From IMG/VR virus record IMGVR_UViG_3300021356_000081, positions 1 through 33,415 of that record: DNA of 33,415 bases; one strand, given 5' to 3'. Position numbers and translations under genes: made by a program. Positions 23,908 through 32,787 of the stretch are shown here, in pieces. Source of the stretch: a virus. The notes beneath the pieces are model-generated. The model saw only the letters and a program-made list of their open reading frames with translations, ran no database searches and was not told the origin of the DNA. Each line of letters starts with the position of its first letter. Within the stretch, counting starts at the first letter, position 1.

Positions 23908-23915
23908 TATAAATA
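23908..23915 (+). promoter_or_regulatory. T4-type late promoter TATAAATA
   Basis: This is an exact match to the T4 late consensus TATAAATA, 27 nt upstream of the 1178-aa gene, and divergent from the minus-strand motif at 23891-23898. A GGAAGGA SD-like sequence (23924-23930) follows. Confidence 0.7.
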
Positions 23916-23942
23916 CAACTAACGGAAGGAAAATCATAGGTA

Positions 23943-26900
23943 ATGTCATTACTTAGGGCCGACAAGATTGCCAATAGGTTTAATAATACGGGTCCTATTA
24001 TTGTAGGTCCATCGACTGTTAGTGGCAGTTTTAGTATTACTGGGATCGCTACAGTCCTTGGTCTTGGTGTTACACAAAGTATTTTAGTAGGTCAGGCAGT
24101 CACCTCAAACTATCTGACTGTCAATAATGGTGCTGATATATTCAATGCAAACCTGACAGGTATTACCACTGCAGGTATCGTCACTGGTGCAACATATTAC
24201 GGTAACGGTGTAAATCTGACTGGTGTTGTTACATCAGTTACTGCTGGTGCTGGTGTTCAAATCAGTCCTGTTTCTGGTCAAGGTAGAGTCACAATTTCTG
24301 CTACTGGTGTTGCGGTTGCGGGATATGCAACTAATGCTGGTCTTGCAACTGATGTCAAAGGTGGTGTAGCTGGTGCAGTTCTGTATCAGATTGGACCAGA
24401 TGATACTGGATTCACTGCGGCTGGTTCTGCTGGAGAAATTCTTCAGTCAAACGGTACTGGAACACCCACATGGGTCAGTCTTGCAGCAATCAATGTATCA
24501 TATGCAGATTCTGCAGGTATTTCTACCAACCTGAAGGGTGGTTCTGCTGGCAGAATTCCTGTTCAAAGTGGTATAGATCAGACAACATTCATAAATGTGG
24601 GTCAGTCTGGCAACATTCTTCTTGCTCAAGGCACATCTACCCCAATCTTTATTGATCCTAAGGCCCAACTTGATGTAAGAAGAGCAAGATTTGCTGGTAT
24701 TGCAACCAATTTACAGAGTGGTTACATCTCATCCGCAACTTCATTGGAAGTTATTGGTGTCACCACACTTGGTGTTGCTACTGCAAAGACACTAGATGTT
24801 ACTGGTGTCACCACTACTCATGACTTAAGAGTTACTGGTGTCGCTACCATAAGTCAATTAGAGATCGGTGAAGAGGGTGTATTAGTTGGTATCACCTCCA
24901 TCCTCGATGAAGATGATATGGTGTCAAACAGAGCTGATGCTCTGGCGACACAACAATCTATTCGTGCATATGTAGATGCAACCAGAACTGGTATCGGACT
25001 GACATTCGATGCTGATACTGGTACAGGTACAATTGATCTTGACGAAGAGACCTTCACCATCGAAGGTACAGCGAACGAGATCTACACCATTGGTCTTGGT
25101 AATACAGTCACAGTTGGTCTGGATACTAACGTCACGGTTCCAAACAACCTGGTAGTTTCTGGTTTCTCCTCTCTGTCTGGACTGACCACAATTACAGGTC
25201 AGTTAGGTGTCACTGGTATCACTACCACACAGTTCTTAGATGTCACTGGTGTTGGTACAGTTCAAACTCTTGGTGTCACTGGAGTTGCTACTGCACAGTT
25301 CCTTGAGGTAACTGGTGTATCAACGATTGCAACACTGGGTGTCAGTGGAGTTACCACAACTCAGTTCCTGGAAGTCACTGGTGTTTCTACATTCCAGGGT
25401 GATGTAACTCTGGGTGCTGGTGTTACCTTATTCAATGGGGATTTTGAGAATTCAAATCTGACTGGTGTCACTACCGTACAAAATCTAGGTGTCACTGGTA
25501 TCACCACAACTCATGCATTAGAGGTAACTGGTGTCTCAACACTCACTGGTTATGTAACTGCTGGAACTGGATTGACAGTTGCTGGAACTGGTATTACTGC
25601 AACGACACTGAATGTCACTGGGTTCTCTACACAGACAGGATTTGCAACATTTGGAAGTTCGATCAACGTAGCTAATCAATTCTATGCAGGTGGTATTTCA
25701 TCTGTTGGTGCAGCAATCACGATGTTCCCATCCACGGGTATCGTCAGTGCTACAGCATTCTATGGTGATGGTTCAAACCTGACTGGTGTTGTTGGTCTGG
25801 TATCCGTCACCAACATCCTGTTTGTCACACCTGATGGAAACGATGACAACGATGGTTATCTTGTATCGACTGCAAAGAGAACTGTTGGTTCTGCTCTGAC
25901 AGTTGCAGAAGCTTCTACAGTCATCAAGATTTCTGCTGGTAATTATACAGAAAATAACCCAATTGTTCTTCCAGAACAGGTCACACTCCTCGGTGATAGT
26001 TTAAGAGAGGTATCACTCATCCCACAAAACGCAGATCAGGATATGATCTACGTTGCAAATGGTAGTTATGTAGAAAATATATCCTTCACAGGATCACTGG
26101 ACGAAGGTAAAGCGATTATTGCATTTAATCCTAATAAGCCATCTTACGTTACTCAGGGCCCTTACATCCGTAACTGCACCAACTTCATCTCAAATAGTAT
26201 TGGTATGAAGATTGATGGCAAACATGTCATCGGTGCAACAAAGGCGATGAACGTCGATAGTTACACTCAACTCAATCAAGGTGGTATTGGTGTTTCGATC
26301 TCCAATGATGGTTATGCTCAGTTAGTTTCTATCTTCACGATATATAACGATCAAAGTATTGTTTGTATCAATGGTGGTCAATGTGACCTGACTAACTCCA
26401 ACTCTTCCTTCGGTAGATTAGGTTTAGTTGCTGACGGTATTGGTTCAAAACAATTCTTAGGTACTGTCACTACTGCAACTGCTGCTAACTCCCAAACATT
26501 TACACTGAATGTAGGTGTTGGAACTCTGGGCATCACCACCGCTGACTACACGGCAAGCACAGGTATTATCACGATTACAACTAATGCTAACCACGGTTTC
26601 AATGAAGGTCAACCTGTAGAGATCAGAGATCTCGAATTCCAGTGTTCAAGTGGTCCTGGTATTGTCACATTCCCATCTGGAAACTATGGATATGTCTTTA
26701 CTGTAGACGCAGTCGGTGCAGCCAATAGTTTCTCAGCTTATGTTGGTGTCTCAACTCTGGCACATGATTATGTAAGAGCAGGTGTCACATCAACGTTTGT
26801 CACAAGACCTTATGATGGACAAGTGGCATATGTCGATGAATTATATAATTCTATTGAAGGTGTCACCATCACTAATGGTGGTTCAGGTTATACTACACCA

Positions 26901-27479
26901 CCAGTAGTTACATTCTCCTCACCATCTGAAACCTGGGGTATTACTGCAACAGGTACAGCTGTCCTTACAAATGGTGTTGTAACTTCTGTTCAAATGATTT
27001 CTAATGGTAGAGGTTACACAGGAACACCAACAGTTACCATCGATGGTGCTGCTACTGGTACCTGTAATATCTTACCTACATACTATGTGGTTAGTAGTAG
27101 TACTCCTATTGTCGGGGGTATATCTACAGTCACCTTTACTGAAAGGGTACCTTACGCGGTTGGTGTAGGAACAACAGTTCCATTCTTCAAACAGAGTAGA
27201 GTACTTGCTTCAAGCCACGCTTTTGAATACATCGGTTCTGGTAATACAGCTCTCACCGCACTCCCACAAAGAGGTGGCGTAGCGATTACAGAAAATGAAG
27301 TTATAAGTCAGAATGGTGGTCTGGTCATTTACACATCTACGGACCAGGCAGGTAACTTCAAGATTGGTGATGGTGTCATCATTAATCAATTGGAGGGTTC
27401 TATAACAGGTGACGCATATCAAAGATCCCTGTTTGCAAACATAACACCTTATATTCTCGCATTAGGAGGAGACAGTTAA
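23943..27479 (+). CDS. Large repeat-rich fibre / adhesin, pectin-lyase-like
   Basis: The first 600 residues of this 1178-aa protein consist of short beta repeats (L-G-V-T-G-I-T-T-T-x-x-L-x-V-T-G-V), including three exact-length 66-bp tandem units at 25203-25400. From about residue 620 a pectin-lyase-like part follows (L-F-V-T-P-D-G-N-D-D-N-D-G). It includes Q-L-V-S-I-F-T-I-Y, which matches the 1632-aa protein. Near residues 980-1040 lies a G-S-G-Y-T module. The C-terminal module (S-S-H-A-F-E-Y-I-G-S-G ... G-N-F-K-I-G-D-G) is also shared with the 1632-aa protein. It is most likely a virion fibre or adhesin. An SD-like GGAAGGA lies 12 nt upstream of the ATG. Confidence 0.75.
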   Translation: MSLLRADKIANRFNNTGPIIVGPSTVSGSFSITGIATVLGLGVTQSILVGQAVTSNYLTVNNGADIFNANLTGITTAGIVTGATYYGNGVNLTGVVTSVTAGAGVQISPVSGQGRVTISATGVAVAGYATNAGLATDVKGGVAGAVLYQIGPDDTGFTAAGSAGEILQSNGTGTPTWVSLAAINVSYADSAGISTNLKGGSAGRIPVQSGIDQTTFINVGQSGNILLAQGTSTPIFIDPKAQLDVRRARFAGIATNLQSGYISSATSLEVIGVTTLGVATAKTLDVTGVTTTHDLRVTGVATISQLEIGEEGVLVGITSILDEDDMVSNRADALATQQSIRAYVDATRTGIGLTFDADTGTGTIDLDEETFTIEGTANEIYTIGLGNTVTVGLDTNVTVPNNLVVSGFSSLSGLTTITGQLGVTGITTTQFLDVTGVGTVQTLGVTGVATAQFLEVTGVSTIATLGVSGVTTTQFLEVTGVSTFQGDVTLGAGVTLFNGDFENSNLTGVTTVQNLGVTGITTTHALEVTGVSTLTGYVTAGTGLTVAGTGITATTLNVTGFSTQTGFATFGSSINVANQFYAGGISSVGAAITMFPSTGIVSATAFYGDGSNLTGVVGLVSVTNILFVTPDGNDDNDGYLVSTAKRTVGSALTVAEASTVIKISAGNYTENNPIVLPEQVTLLGDSLREVSLIPQNADQDMIYVANGSYVENISFTGSLDEGKAIIAFNPNKPSYVTQGPYIRNCTNFISNSIGMKIDGKHVIGATKAMNVDSYTQLNQGGIGVSISNDGYAQLVSIFTIYNDQSIVCINGGQCDLTNSNSSFGRLGLVADGIGSKQFLGTVTTATAANSQTFTLNVGVGTLGITTADYTASTGIITITTNANHGFNEGQPVEIRDLEFQCSSGPGIVTFPSGNYGYVFTVDAVGAANSFSAYVGVSTLAHDYVRAGVTSTFVTRPYDGQVAYVDELYNSIEGVTITNGGSGYTTPPVVTFSSPSETWGITATGTAVLTNGVVTSVQMISNGRGYTGTPTVTIDGAATGTCNILPTYYVVSSSTPIVGGISTVTFTERVPYAVGVGTTVPFFKQSRVLASSHAFEYIGSGNTALTALPQRGGVAITENEVISQNGGLVIYTSTDQAGNFKIGDGVIINQLEGSITGDAYQRSLFANITPYILALGGDS
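25203..25400 (+). repeat. Three tandem 66-bp coding repeats
   Basis: Units start at 25203, 25269 and 25335. Each encodes 22 residues of the form L-G-V-[TS]-G-[IV]-[TA]-T-[TA]-Q-F-L-[DE]-V-T-G-V. They diverge mostly at synonymous positions. More diverged copies occur on both sides (about 24780-24850, 25480-25550) and in the gene at 27831. Confidence 0.75.
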
Positions 27480-27480
27480 A

Positions 27481-27825
27481 ATGGCATTAGCCCTTAATAA
27501 TTATCAGACAATCACTGGTGTGGTTGGACTCAATACAGTAGGTATCTACACTGCACCTACTGGTTATAGTGCTATTGTCCTTTTAGCACAAGCAACCAAT
27601 ATTGGTAGTGACACACAAACTATCAATTTCTCCCATGAAAGGACTACTTCAGGCATTGCAGTCACTACTGAAATGTTGAGAGGATTTCCAGTTCCTTCCA
27701 ATGATGCCGCCAATCTTTTGGCAGGTAAACTTGTTCTGGAACCTGGTGATTCTATGGTTATATCATCCAGTAGTGCTACTGACGTGAAGTTTATCTCATC
27801 TGTACTAGAGACACTTAATCAGTAA
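27481..27825 (+). CDS. Small virion-associated protein, beta-sandwich-like
   Basis: This 114-aa protein reads Y-S-A-I-V-L-L-A-Q-A-T-N-I-G, then P-V-P-S-N-D-A-A-N-L-L-A-G-K-L-V-L-E-P-G-D and a final V-L-E-T-L-N-Q. The order resembles the second half of the gene at 29440 (I-P-V-P-S-G-S-S-F-V-I), suggesting a shared small beta fold. It is tightly spaced: 1 nt after the upstream stop and 5 nt before the next start, with AGGAGG just upstream of the ATG. It has no separate late promoter, so it is co-transcribed with the 1178-aa gene. The function is probably structural. Confidence 0.65.
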   Translation: MALALNNYQTITGVVGLNTVGIYTAPTGYSAIVLLAQATNIGSDTQTINFSHERTTSGIAVTTEMLRGFPVPSNDAANLLAGKLVLEPGDSMVISSSSATDVKFISSVLETLNQ

Positions 27826-27830
27826 TAACA

Positions 27831-29414
27831 ATGGCAAGATACGGAAGTAACGACCGTCTTAATTTAAAAGTTGGTGTCAGTTCTTTTAGTGAGGAGAAGA
27901 CTTCACTAGAAGTAGTCGGACGTATCGGCTTGAATACAGATGCTGCGATGCAGGATCTGGACGTAAGAGGGAATGTTTATATTTCAGGAAGTATCGGCAT
28001 TGGTACTTCAACACCGACCGATGCGGTAGATGTTAATAATACAACAATAGTTAACGTTGGTGTCGTTACCGCCAACGAATACTATGGTTCTGGTCTGGGA
28101 CTGACTGGAATTACAAGTGCCACCAATGCAACTAATATCTACGGTGGTGCTACAGGACAGATATTATATCAAGCACAACCTGGTGTCACTTCTGCATTTG
28201 AAAGTGGTAATACAGGTCAGGGTTTATTCTCTAGGGGTCCAGGTCAACCACCACAATGGTTAGCTGCTGCTCCTGCAGGTGCTATTGAAGGTATCTTGCT
28301 ATTTGATGAAGGTAGTGCTGTCGGTCTTGGTACCACCTTTAGTGGATTAGACTTTAGGGGACTTGATATTTCTGTTGATGGTACTAATAATGGTGGTATT
28401 GCCACTATTACAGTTGTACAACAAACTTATGTAGACCAAGCTGGTATATCCACAAGTGTTGTTGGTGGAGCAGCTTCGGTTACACAAATCAATGTAGATG
28501 TAGGTATATCTTCATTCGCAGACTTTAAGATTACATCGTCTGGTGTTGGTGCAACAGTTGGTGGTTCGGCTGGTGTTGTAACATATTATGGTTCTGGTAC
28601 TGAACTTTCAGGCATTGTCACCTCTCTAGTTGCTGGAGAGAGAATAAGTCTCTCTGCTTCTACTGGACAGGTCACAATTACAGGTATTGCTGATACTGCA
28701 ATAATAGATGCTGACTCTCTGGTGGTATCTGGTGTATCAACATTAGGTATCGTCACTGGTCTTGAATCAATCGGTGTTGTTACTGCATATGTCACCAATA
28801 TTGTTGGTACATCTGCTACATTTACAGGTAACGTCACCATTGGTGGTACCCTGATTTATGAGGATGTAGAGAATGTCGATTCTCTTGGTTTCGTTACTGC
28901 CAGATCAGGTATTCATGTTGGTTATGATTACGATGGTGGTACTGGTATTGGTGCAACACTCCTTCCATCAGGTAATGCAGTCTTTGCTGGTATCGTCACC
29001 GCACCGACAATTGTCGCAACAACGTTTAGTGCTAACACAGTATTAGTATCTGGTGTTTCTACATTCCAAGATGATATAACCCTTGGTGCTGGTGTCACCG
29101 TATTCAATGGTACGTTTGACAATACAAATCTGACTGGTGTCACCACGGTTCAGACACTTGGTGTCACTGGTATCACCACAACAAATCGATTAGGAGTTAA
29201 TACAGACAACCCACTGAACGCAGTTCAGGTCGGAACAGCAGCATCTGCATTTACTGTTGTATCTACAGCTACCTCAGCACAGGTCGGTATTGGAACCACG
29301 GCACCTGATTACACATTAGATGTCAGAGGTGATGCTAATATTGATGGTAGACTGACCATTCGAGAGAACACTGTTCCATCATTGGCAGTCGTTCTTGCTC
29401 TTGGTGGACTTTGA
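27831..29414 (+). CDS. Tail fibre-like repeat protein
   Basis: This 527-aa protein is Gly/Val/Thr-rich with short beta repeats from start to end. The segment at about residues 405-450 (T-L-G-A-G-V-T-V-F-N-G, then N-L-T-G-V-T-T-V-Q) is a diverged copy of a part of the 1178-aa gene upstream. Motifs such as I-G-I-G-T-S-T-P and V-G-I-G-T-T-A-P-D-Y-T-L-D-V-R-G match the N-terminal part of the 785-aa fibre. It is probably a fibre shaft or adhesin. Its TGA stop lies inside the next late promoter. Confidence 0.7.
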   Translation: MARYGSNDRLNLKVGVSSFSEEKTSLEVVGRIGLNTDAAMQDLDVRGNVYISGSIGIGTSTPTDAVDVNNTTIVNVGVVTANEYYGSGLGLTGITSATNATNIYGGATGQILYQAQPGVTSAFESGNTGQGLFSRGPGQPPQWLAAAPAGAIEGILLFDEGSAVGLGTTFSGLDFRGLDISVDGTNNGGIATITVVQQTYVDQAGISTSVVGGAASVTQINVDVGISSFADFKITSSGVGATVGGSAGVVTYYGSGTELSGIVTSLVAGERISLSASTGQVTITGIADTAIIDADSLVVSGVSTLGIVTGLESIGVVTAYVTNIVGTSATFTGNVTIGGTLIYEDVENVDSLGFVTARSGIHVGYDYDGGTGIGATLLPSGNAVFAGIVTAPTIVATTFSANTVLVSGVSTFQDDITLGAGVTVFNGTFDNTNLTGVTTVQTLGVTGITTTNRLGVNTDNPLNAVQVGTAASAFTVVSTATSAQVGIGTTAPDYTLDVRGDANIDGRLTIRENTVPSLAVVLALGGL

Positions 29415-29420
29415 TAAATA
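29413..29420 (+). promoter_or_regulatory. T4-type late promoter GATAAATA
   Basis: GATAAATA lies 19 nt upstream of the ATG at 29440 and is followed by CTAAAAAG. The preceding TGA stop overlaps the motif. Confidence 0.65.
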
Positions 29421-29439
29421 ACTAAAAAGTATTAATACA

Positions 29440-29967
29440 ATGGCGGAGTCATTTACAAATTCACTGACAAGAGCTGCTGGTATTGTGACCACTAGTTCAA
29501 CTGCAAGTATTGGAGCTGGTGTCACCATTATCACTGGTATCTCTACTGATGGTGTTGCTGTTGGTGACATGGTTCGAACCACTCACTTCAGAGGAGGTGC
29601 AAAGGTTGCACATATTGATGCTGGTCAAGTCAGACTTGATAAGACATCTACCAATTCAACTGCCGCAACTTCACAATCTGTAAGTTTCTTAGGTGTGACG
29701 ACTGCATACACTGCATCGTCTAAATCCATCTTGGTCGGTGGAACATTCGCAAACTTATCCGATTCCTCAATCAACATTTTTGTTGAAGTTGGTGTTGGTA
29801 ACACATTAGCTCTACTTGCAAATAACATTCCTGTTCCATCGGGAAGTTCCTTCGTCATCAGTGATGCTGGTAAGACAATTCTCCAGAACGCTGAACAGAT
29901 CAGAGTTTATTGTAATACCGCTGACGCTGTTGATGTTAATCTGAGTGTACTTGCAGGAGTTGGCTAA
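29440..29967 (+). CDS. Small structural protein of the fibre cluster
   Basis: This 175-aa protein has an N-terminal part with Thr/Ala-rich beta stretches. Its C-terminal half (I-P-V-P-S-G-S-S-F-V-I ... N-L-S-V-L-A-G-V-G) resembles the 114-aa gene at 27481. No enzyme motif is visible. It has its own late promoter, and the stop overlaps the next start by one base (TAATG), so the following gene is probably coupled to it. The function is unknown; a virion part is the most likely role given the context. Confidence 0.65.
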   Translation: MAESFTNSLTRAAGIVTTSSTASIGAGVTIITGISTDGVAVGDMVRTTHFRGGAKVAHIDAGQVRLDKTSTNSTAATSQSVSFLGVTTAYTASSKSILVGGTFANLSDSSINIFVEVGVGNTLALLANNIPVPSGSSFVISDAGKTILQNAEQIRVYCNTADAVDVNLSVLAGVG

Positions 29968-30602
29968 TGCTTGGAAATAACGGTTACATCGGAAGAAATC
30001 CTGGCGACTCATCAGTAACTGTTGCTCGTCAGGTTTTCCAACCCACAGGGGTTCAGACTTCATTTCACTTTGCGTCGTCATATGACATTCAATATTTTGA
30101 TGTCTATGTCAATGGTATCAAACAGATAAGAGGTATTGACTATACGACTGCAGTCAATAACCAAGATTTTTCTCTGACAACACCATGTTCACCTGGTGAT
30201 GTTATTGAAGGTGTTGCTTATAAATCATTTAATGCTGCTACAGCTACCATTGGTATCAGTTCAAATGGAACAACCATTGGTGACACATCCACACTTAACT
30301 TCGTCGGTACTGCAACAACATTTTCTCAGACAGGAAGTCAAATTAATGTTGAAGTAAGTGGTGCTGGTGGTGGTGTAGGTACTGCTATCAGATATGCAGA
30401 TAATACCGATAGTCCATTCAGTTATATAAACGCATCAGTCTATGTTGATCAGGATATTAACCTGAATACAACAAATGCTGGTGAACATAATACATATGTT
30501 GTAGTCCAAGAGCCAAGAATTATTGTTGCAACAGGTTCTTCAATTACTGTTGGTCTTGGTAAAACCCTTGTAACTGATTTGTATCAGTTGGGTGACCTCT
30601 GA
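29967..30602 (+). CDS. Fibre-cluster protein with 'xVYVNG' beta domain (paralogue of the gene at 32991)
   Basis: Residues 20-90 of this 211-aa protein read F-Q-P-T-G-V-Q-T-S-F-H-F ... F-D-V-Y-V-N-G-I-K-Q ... C-S-P-G-D-V-I-E-G. The partial gene at 32991 has the same plan (S-A-T-A-G-Q-T-L-F ... V-Y-R-N-G-V). A second shared segment follows (S-T-L-N-F-V-G-T versus S-N-L-N-F-I-G-A). Such domains recur in marine phage fibres (recalled). Translation is coupled to the previous gene. The TGA stop lies in the next late promoter. Confidence 0.65.
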   Translation: MLGNNGYIGRNPGDSSVTVARQVFQPTGVQTSFHFASSYDIQYFDVYVNGIKQIRGIDYTTAVNNQDFSLTTPCSPGDVIEGVAYKSFNAATATIGISSNGTTIGDTSTLNFVGTATTFSQTGSQINVEVSGAGGGVGTAIRYADNTDSPFSYINASVYVDQDINLNTTNAGEHNTYVVVQEPRIIVATGSSITVGLGKTLVTDLYQLGDL

Positions 30603-30608
30603 TAAATA
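30601..30608 (+). promoter_or_regulatory. T4-type late promoter GATAAATA
   Basis: GATAAATA lies 19 nt upstream of the ATG at 30628 and overlaps the preceding TGA stop. An A-rich stretch follows. Confidence 0.65.
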
Positions 30609-30627
30609 CCTTTAAAAGATATAAGCA

Positions 30628-31398
30628 ATGTCAGCAATTAATGTAAACTCAATTACAGGTAGGACTGGTGGTCATGGACCAGTGCTGACGGGTGTGACTA
30701 CCATTTCAGGTGATTTACACGTTGGTAGTGGTATATCCGTAACGGGTATATCGACATTAAGTAATACTGTAGTTGGTGGTGCTACAACTGAGTTAGTAGT
30801 TAATGGTGACGCGAGAGTTACTGGTGTCTTAACTGCAAATAATTTTACAGCTAATGATTTAACTTATCCAACTTCTGATGGTACGGCTGGACAGGTTTTA
30901 AGTACCAATGGTGCTGGTGTTTTAAGTTTTGTCAACGCAATTACTGATGTTGATCAGTGGCGTCTTCGTGCTGATGTATCTACCAATGGTGTTTTAACAA
31001 ATTTTGAGCGAAGTGCTGAGGGTACTGCCACATATATTGGTGCTGGCATGACACATGCAAGTGGGGTTTGGACATTTCCACAAACTGGAAAATGGTTAAT
31101 ATTTGTGAATGCTATTATGGTTATTGACGACGCTGATTCCGTTTTGGTGTACACCGAAGCTTCTACCGACGGCGGTAGCGGCTTTAATGTTGCAGCTACA
31201 GCTTCTGATGGTCAAGTTACTGGCTCAGGTTCTGCAAGAAACGGTTCTGGTTGTTCTTTTTACTTTATGGATATAACTAATACATCTACACATAAAGTAA
31301 GGATTAATGCACAATCTCTTGGCGCGGGAAGTTTAGTAGCTGGAAGTGTTACCTCGTCTGAAACCGCTGCTCTCTTCATTCGGTTAGGAGACACCTGA
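30628..31398 (+). CDS. Fibre protein: repeat anchor plus C1q-like tip
   Basis: The N-terminus of this 256-aa protein (about 1-75) is a short beta-repeat anchor containing T-T-E-L-V-V-N-G-D-A-R-V-T-G, shared almost exactly with the next gene. From about residue 115 the pattern G-V-W-T-F-P-Q-T-G-K-W-L-I-F-V-N ... E-A-S-T-D-G-G-S-G-F resembles a C1q/TNF-like beta sandwich, often seen at fibre tips. It has its own late promoter. It is probably a trimeric adhesin tip on a common base. Confidence 0.65.
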   Translation: MSAINVNSITGRTGGHGPVLTGVTTISGDLHVGSGISVTGISTLSNTVVGGATTELVVNGDARVTGVLTANNFTANDLTYPTSDGTAGQVLSTNGAGVLSFVNAITDVDQWRLRADVSTNGVLTNFERSAEGTATYIGAGMTHASGVWTFPQTGKWLIFVNAIMVIDDADSVLVYTEASTDGGSGFNVAATASDGQVTGSGSARNGSGCSFYFMDITNTSTHKVRINAQSLGAGSLVAGSVTSSETAALFIRLGDT

Positions 31399-31405
31399 TC
31401 CCTCT

Positions 31406-31413
31406 GATAAATA
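31406..31413 (+). promoter_or_regulatory. T4-type late promoter GATAAATA
   Basis: GATAAATA lies 17 nt upstream of the ATG at 31431 and is followed by CCTAAAAAG, as at the neighbouring late promoters. Confidence 0.65.
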
Positions 31414-31430
31414 CCTAAAAAGATATTGAG

Positions 31431-32783
31431 ATGAGTACTCTAAAGACTAATAACCTAGAGCATTTAGATGCTTCCTCCCCCAATATCACTCTGGGGATAG
31501 GGGGAGGTGTCAATATCTCAGGAATATCAACTATATCTAATGTTGTTGTTGGTGGTGCTACAACCGAATTAGTGGTCAATGGTGATGCTAGAGTTACTGG
31601 TATCCTGACGGTAGGTACTGCATCAGTCACATTGAATGGTGATACTGGTGTAGTATCTGGTATCAATACCATCAATGGTGTTAGTTTCCCATCTACTGGT
31701 CCATTAAGTAATCGTAACTTGATCATTAATGGGGCAATGCAGGTGGCGCAACGCGGAATATCATCAACAACTTCTGGTTATAATACTGTTGATCGATTTA
31801 CAAACCAATATGGTGGGACAGACGAAAATATCACTTGGGAAAGAGTTAACCCCGATAGTTCAAGCACTCCTCGTTCCCTGGGTTTTAGATATTCATTAAA
31901 AGCAACAAATGGAGATCAAACATCAGGTGCTGGTGCTGCTGATTTTTGCGGTATTGGACACAGAATTGAAGCAATTAATGTCGCTAATTCCGGCTGGAAT
32001 TACACTTCAAGTTCAAGTTATATAACTCTTACGTTCTGGGTTAAGTCAAGTGTTCAGAAGTCTTTTGTTGCATATTTAAAAACTTTTGATGGGACAGAGC
32101 AGATTTATCCGTTTAACACGGGTACTTTGACAGCGGACACCTGGACTAAAGTAACCAAAACAATTCCTGGAAATTCAAATATCCAGGTTGATAGTGACCA
32201 TGGTCCAGGACTTGAATTGTTTATCTATCAATTCCTTGGTACGGACTACACTAATAATTCTGTCACTGAAAATGCATGGGCTGCTTATGCCGGCAGTACA
32301 AGAACACCAGATGATGACTCCTCGTGGTTCACTACAAATGATGCCACTTTTGAACTTACTGGTGTTCAATTGGAAGTCGGCACTCAACTCACACCTTTTG
32401 AGCACAGGTCATACGGTGATGATCTTTTTCAGTGTCAGAGGTATTATCAAAGAATACAGGCAGGAAGAGTCAATGCAGGAACTATTGGATATGCAGAGTC
32501 AACTCAAGTTGTTATTACTATACCATTACATCGAACACCTAGAGTCCCTCTTGCTCACGATGTATCAGGACGTGGAACATTAACAAAAGTTGGAAACATA
32601 GCTGTTAATGGGTTTGCATCCAGTACAAATAATGTAACAGGTATTAATTTCTTTGCAAGTATTGGTAATGCGCTTACATTGGGTTTATTATCATCTGGAT
32701 CTTTTACTGCTGGAGATGCGGAAATAGTTAGATATGGGGCATCGGGCGATGAAGTAATTTTTACATTAGACACGGAAATTTAG
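31431..32783 (+). CDS. Fibre protein: repeat anchor plus carbohydrate-binding-like domain
   Basis: The first 70 residues of this 450-aa protein repeat the anchor of the previous gene (T-T-E-L-V-V-N-G-D-A-R-V-T-G). From residue 95, N-R-N-L-I-I-N-G-A-M-Q-V-A-Q-R-G starts a domain frequent in marine phage fibres. It continues T-F-W-V-K-S-S and ends F-E-L-T-G-V-Q-L-E-V-G-T and C-Q-R-Y-Y-Q, a beta-sandwich that looks carbohydrate-binding. A further beta part completes the protein. An 8-bp inverted repeat lies near the 5' end (31474-31507). It is probably a host-binding fibre. Confidence 0.72.
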   Translation: MSTLKTNNLEHLDASSPNITLGIGGGVNISGISTISNVVVGGATTELVVNGDARVTGILTVGTASVTLNGDTGVVSGINTINGVSFPSTGPLSNRNLIINGAMQVAQRGISSTTSGYNTVDRFTNQYGGTDENITWERVNPDSSSTPRSLGFRYSLKATNGDQTSGAGAADFCGIGHRIEAINVANSGWNYTSSSSYITLTFWVKSSVQKSFVAYLKTFDGTEQIYPFNTGTLTADTWTKVTKTIPGNSNIQVDSDHGPGLELFIYQFLGTDYTNNSVTENAWAAYAGSTRTPDDDSSWFTTNDATFELTGVQLEVGTQLTPFEHRSYGDDLFQCQRYYQRIQAGRVNAGTIGYAESTQVVITIPLHRTPRVPLAHDVSGRGTLTKVGNIAVNGFASSTNNVTGINFFASIGNALTLGLLSSGSFTAGDAEIVRYGASGDEVIFTLDTEI

Positions 32784-32787
32784 AACA

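Noticed and set aside
25203-25400. Regular repeats as a CRISPR array
   Set aside because: Repeats are contiguous, in frame and coding, without spacers.
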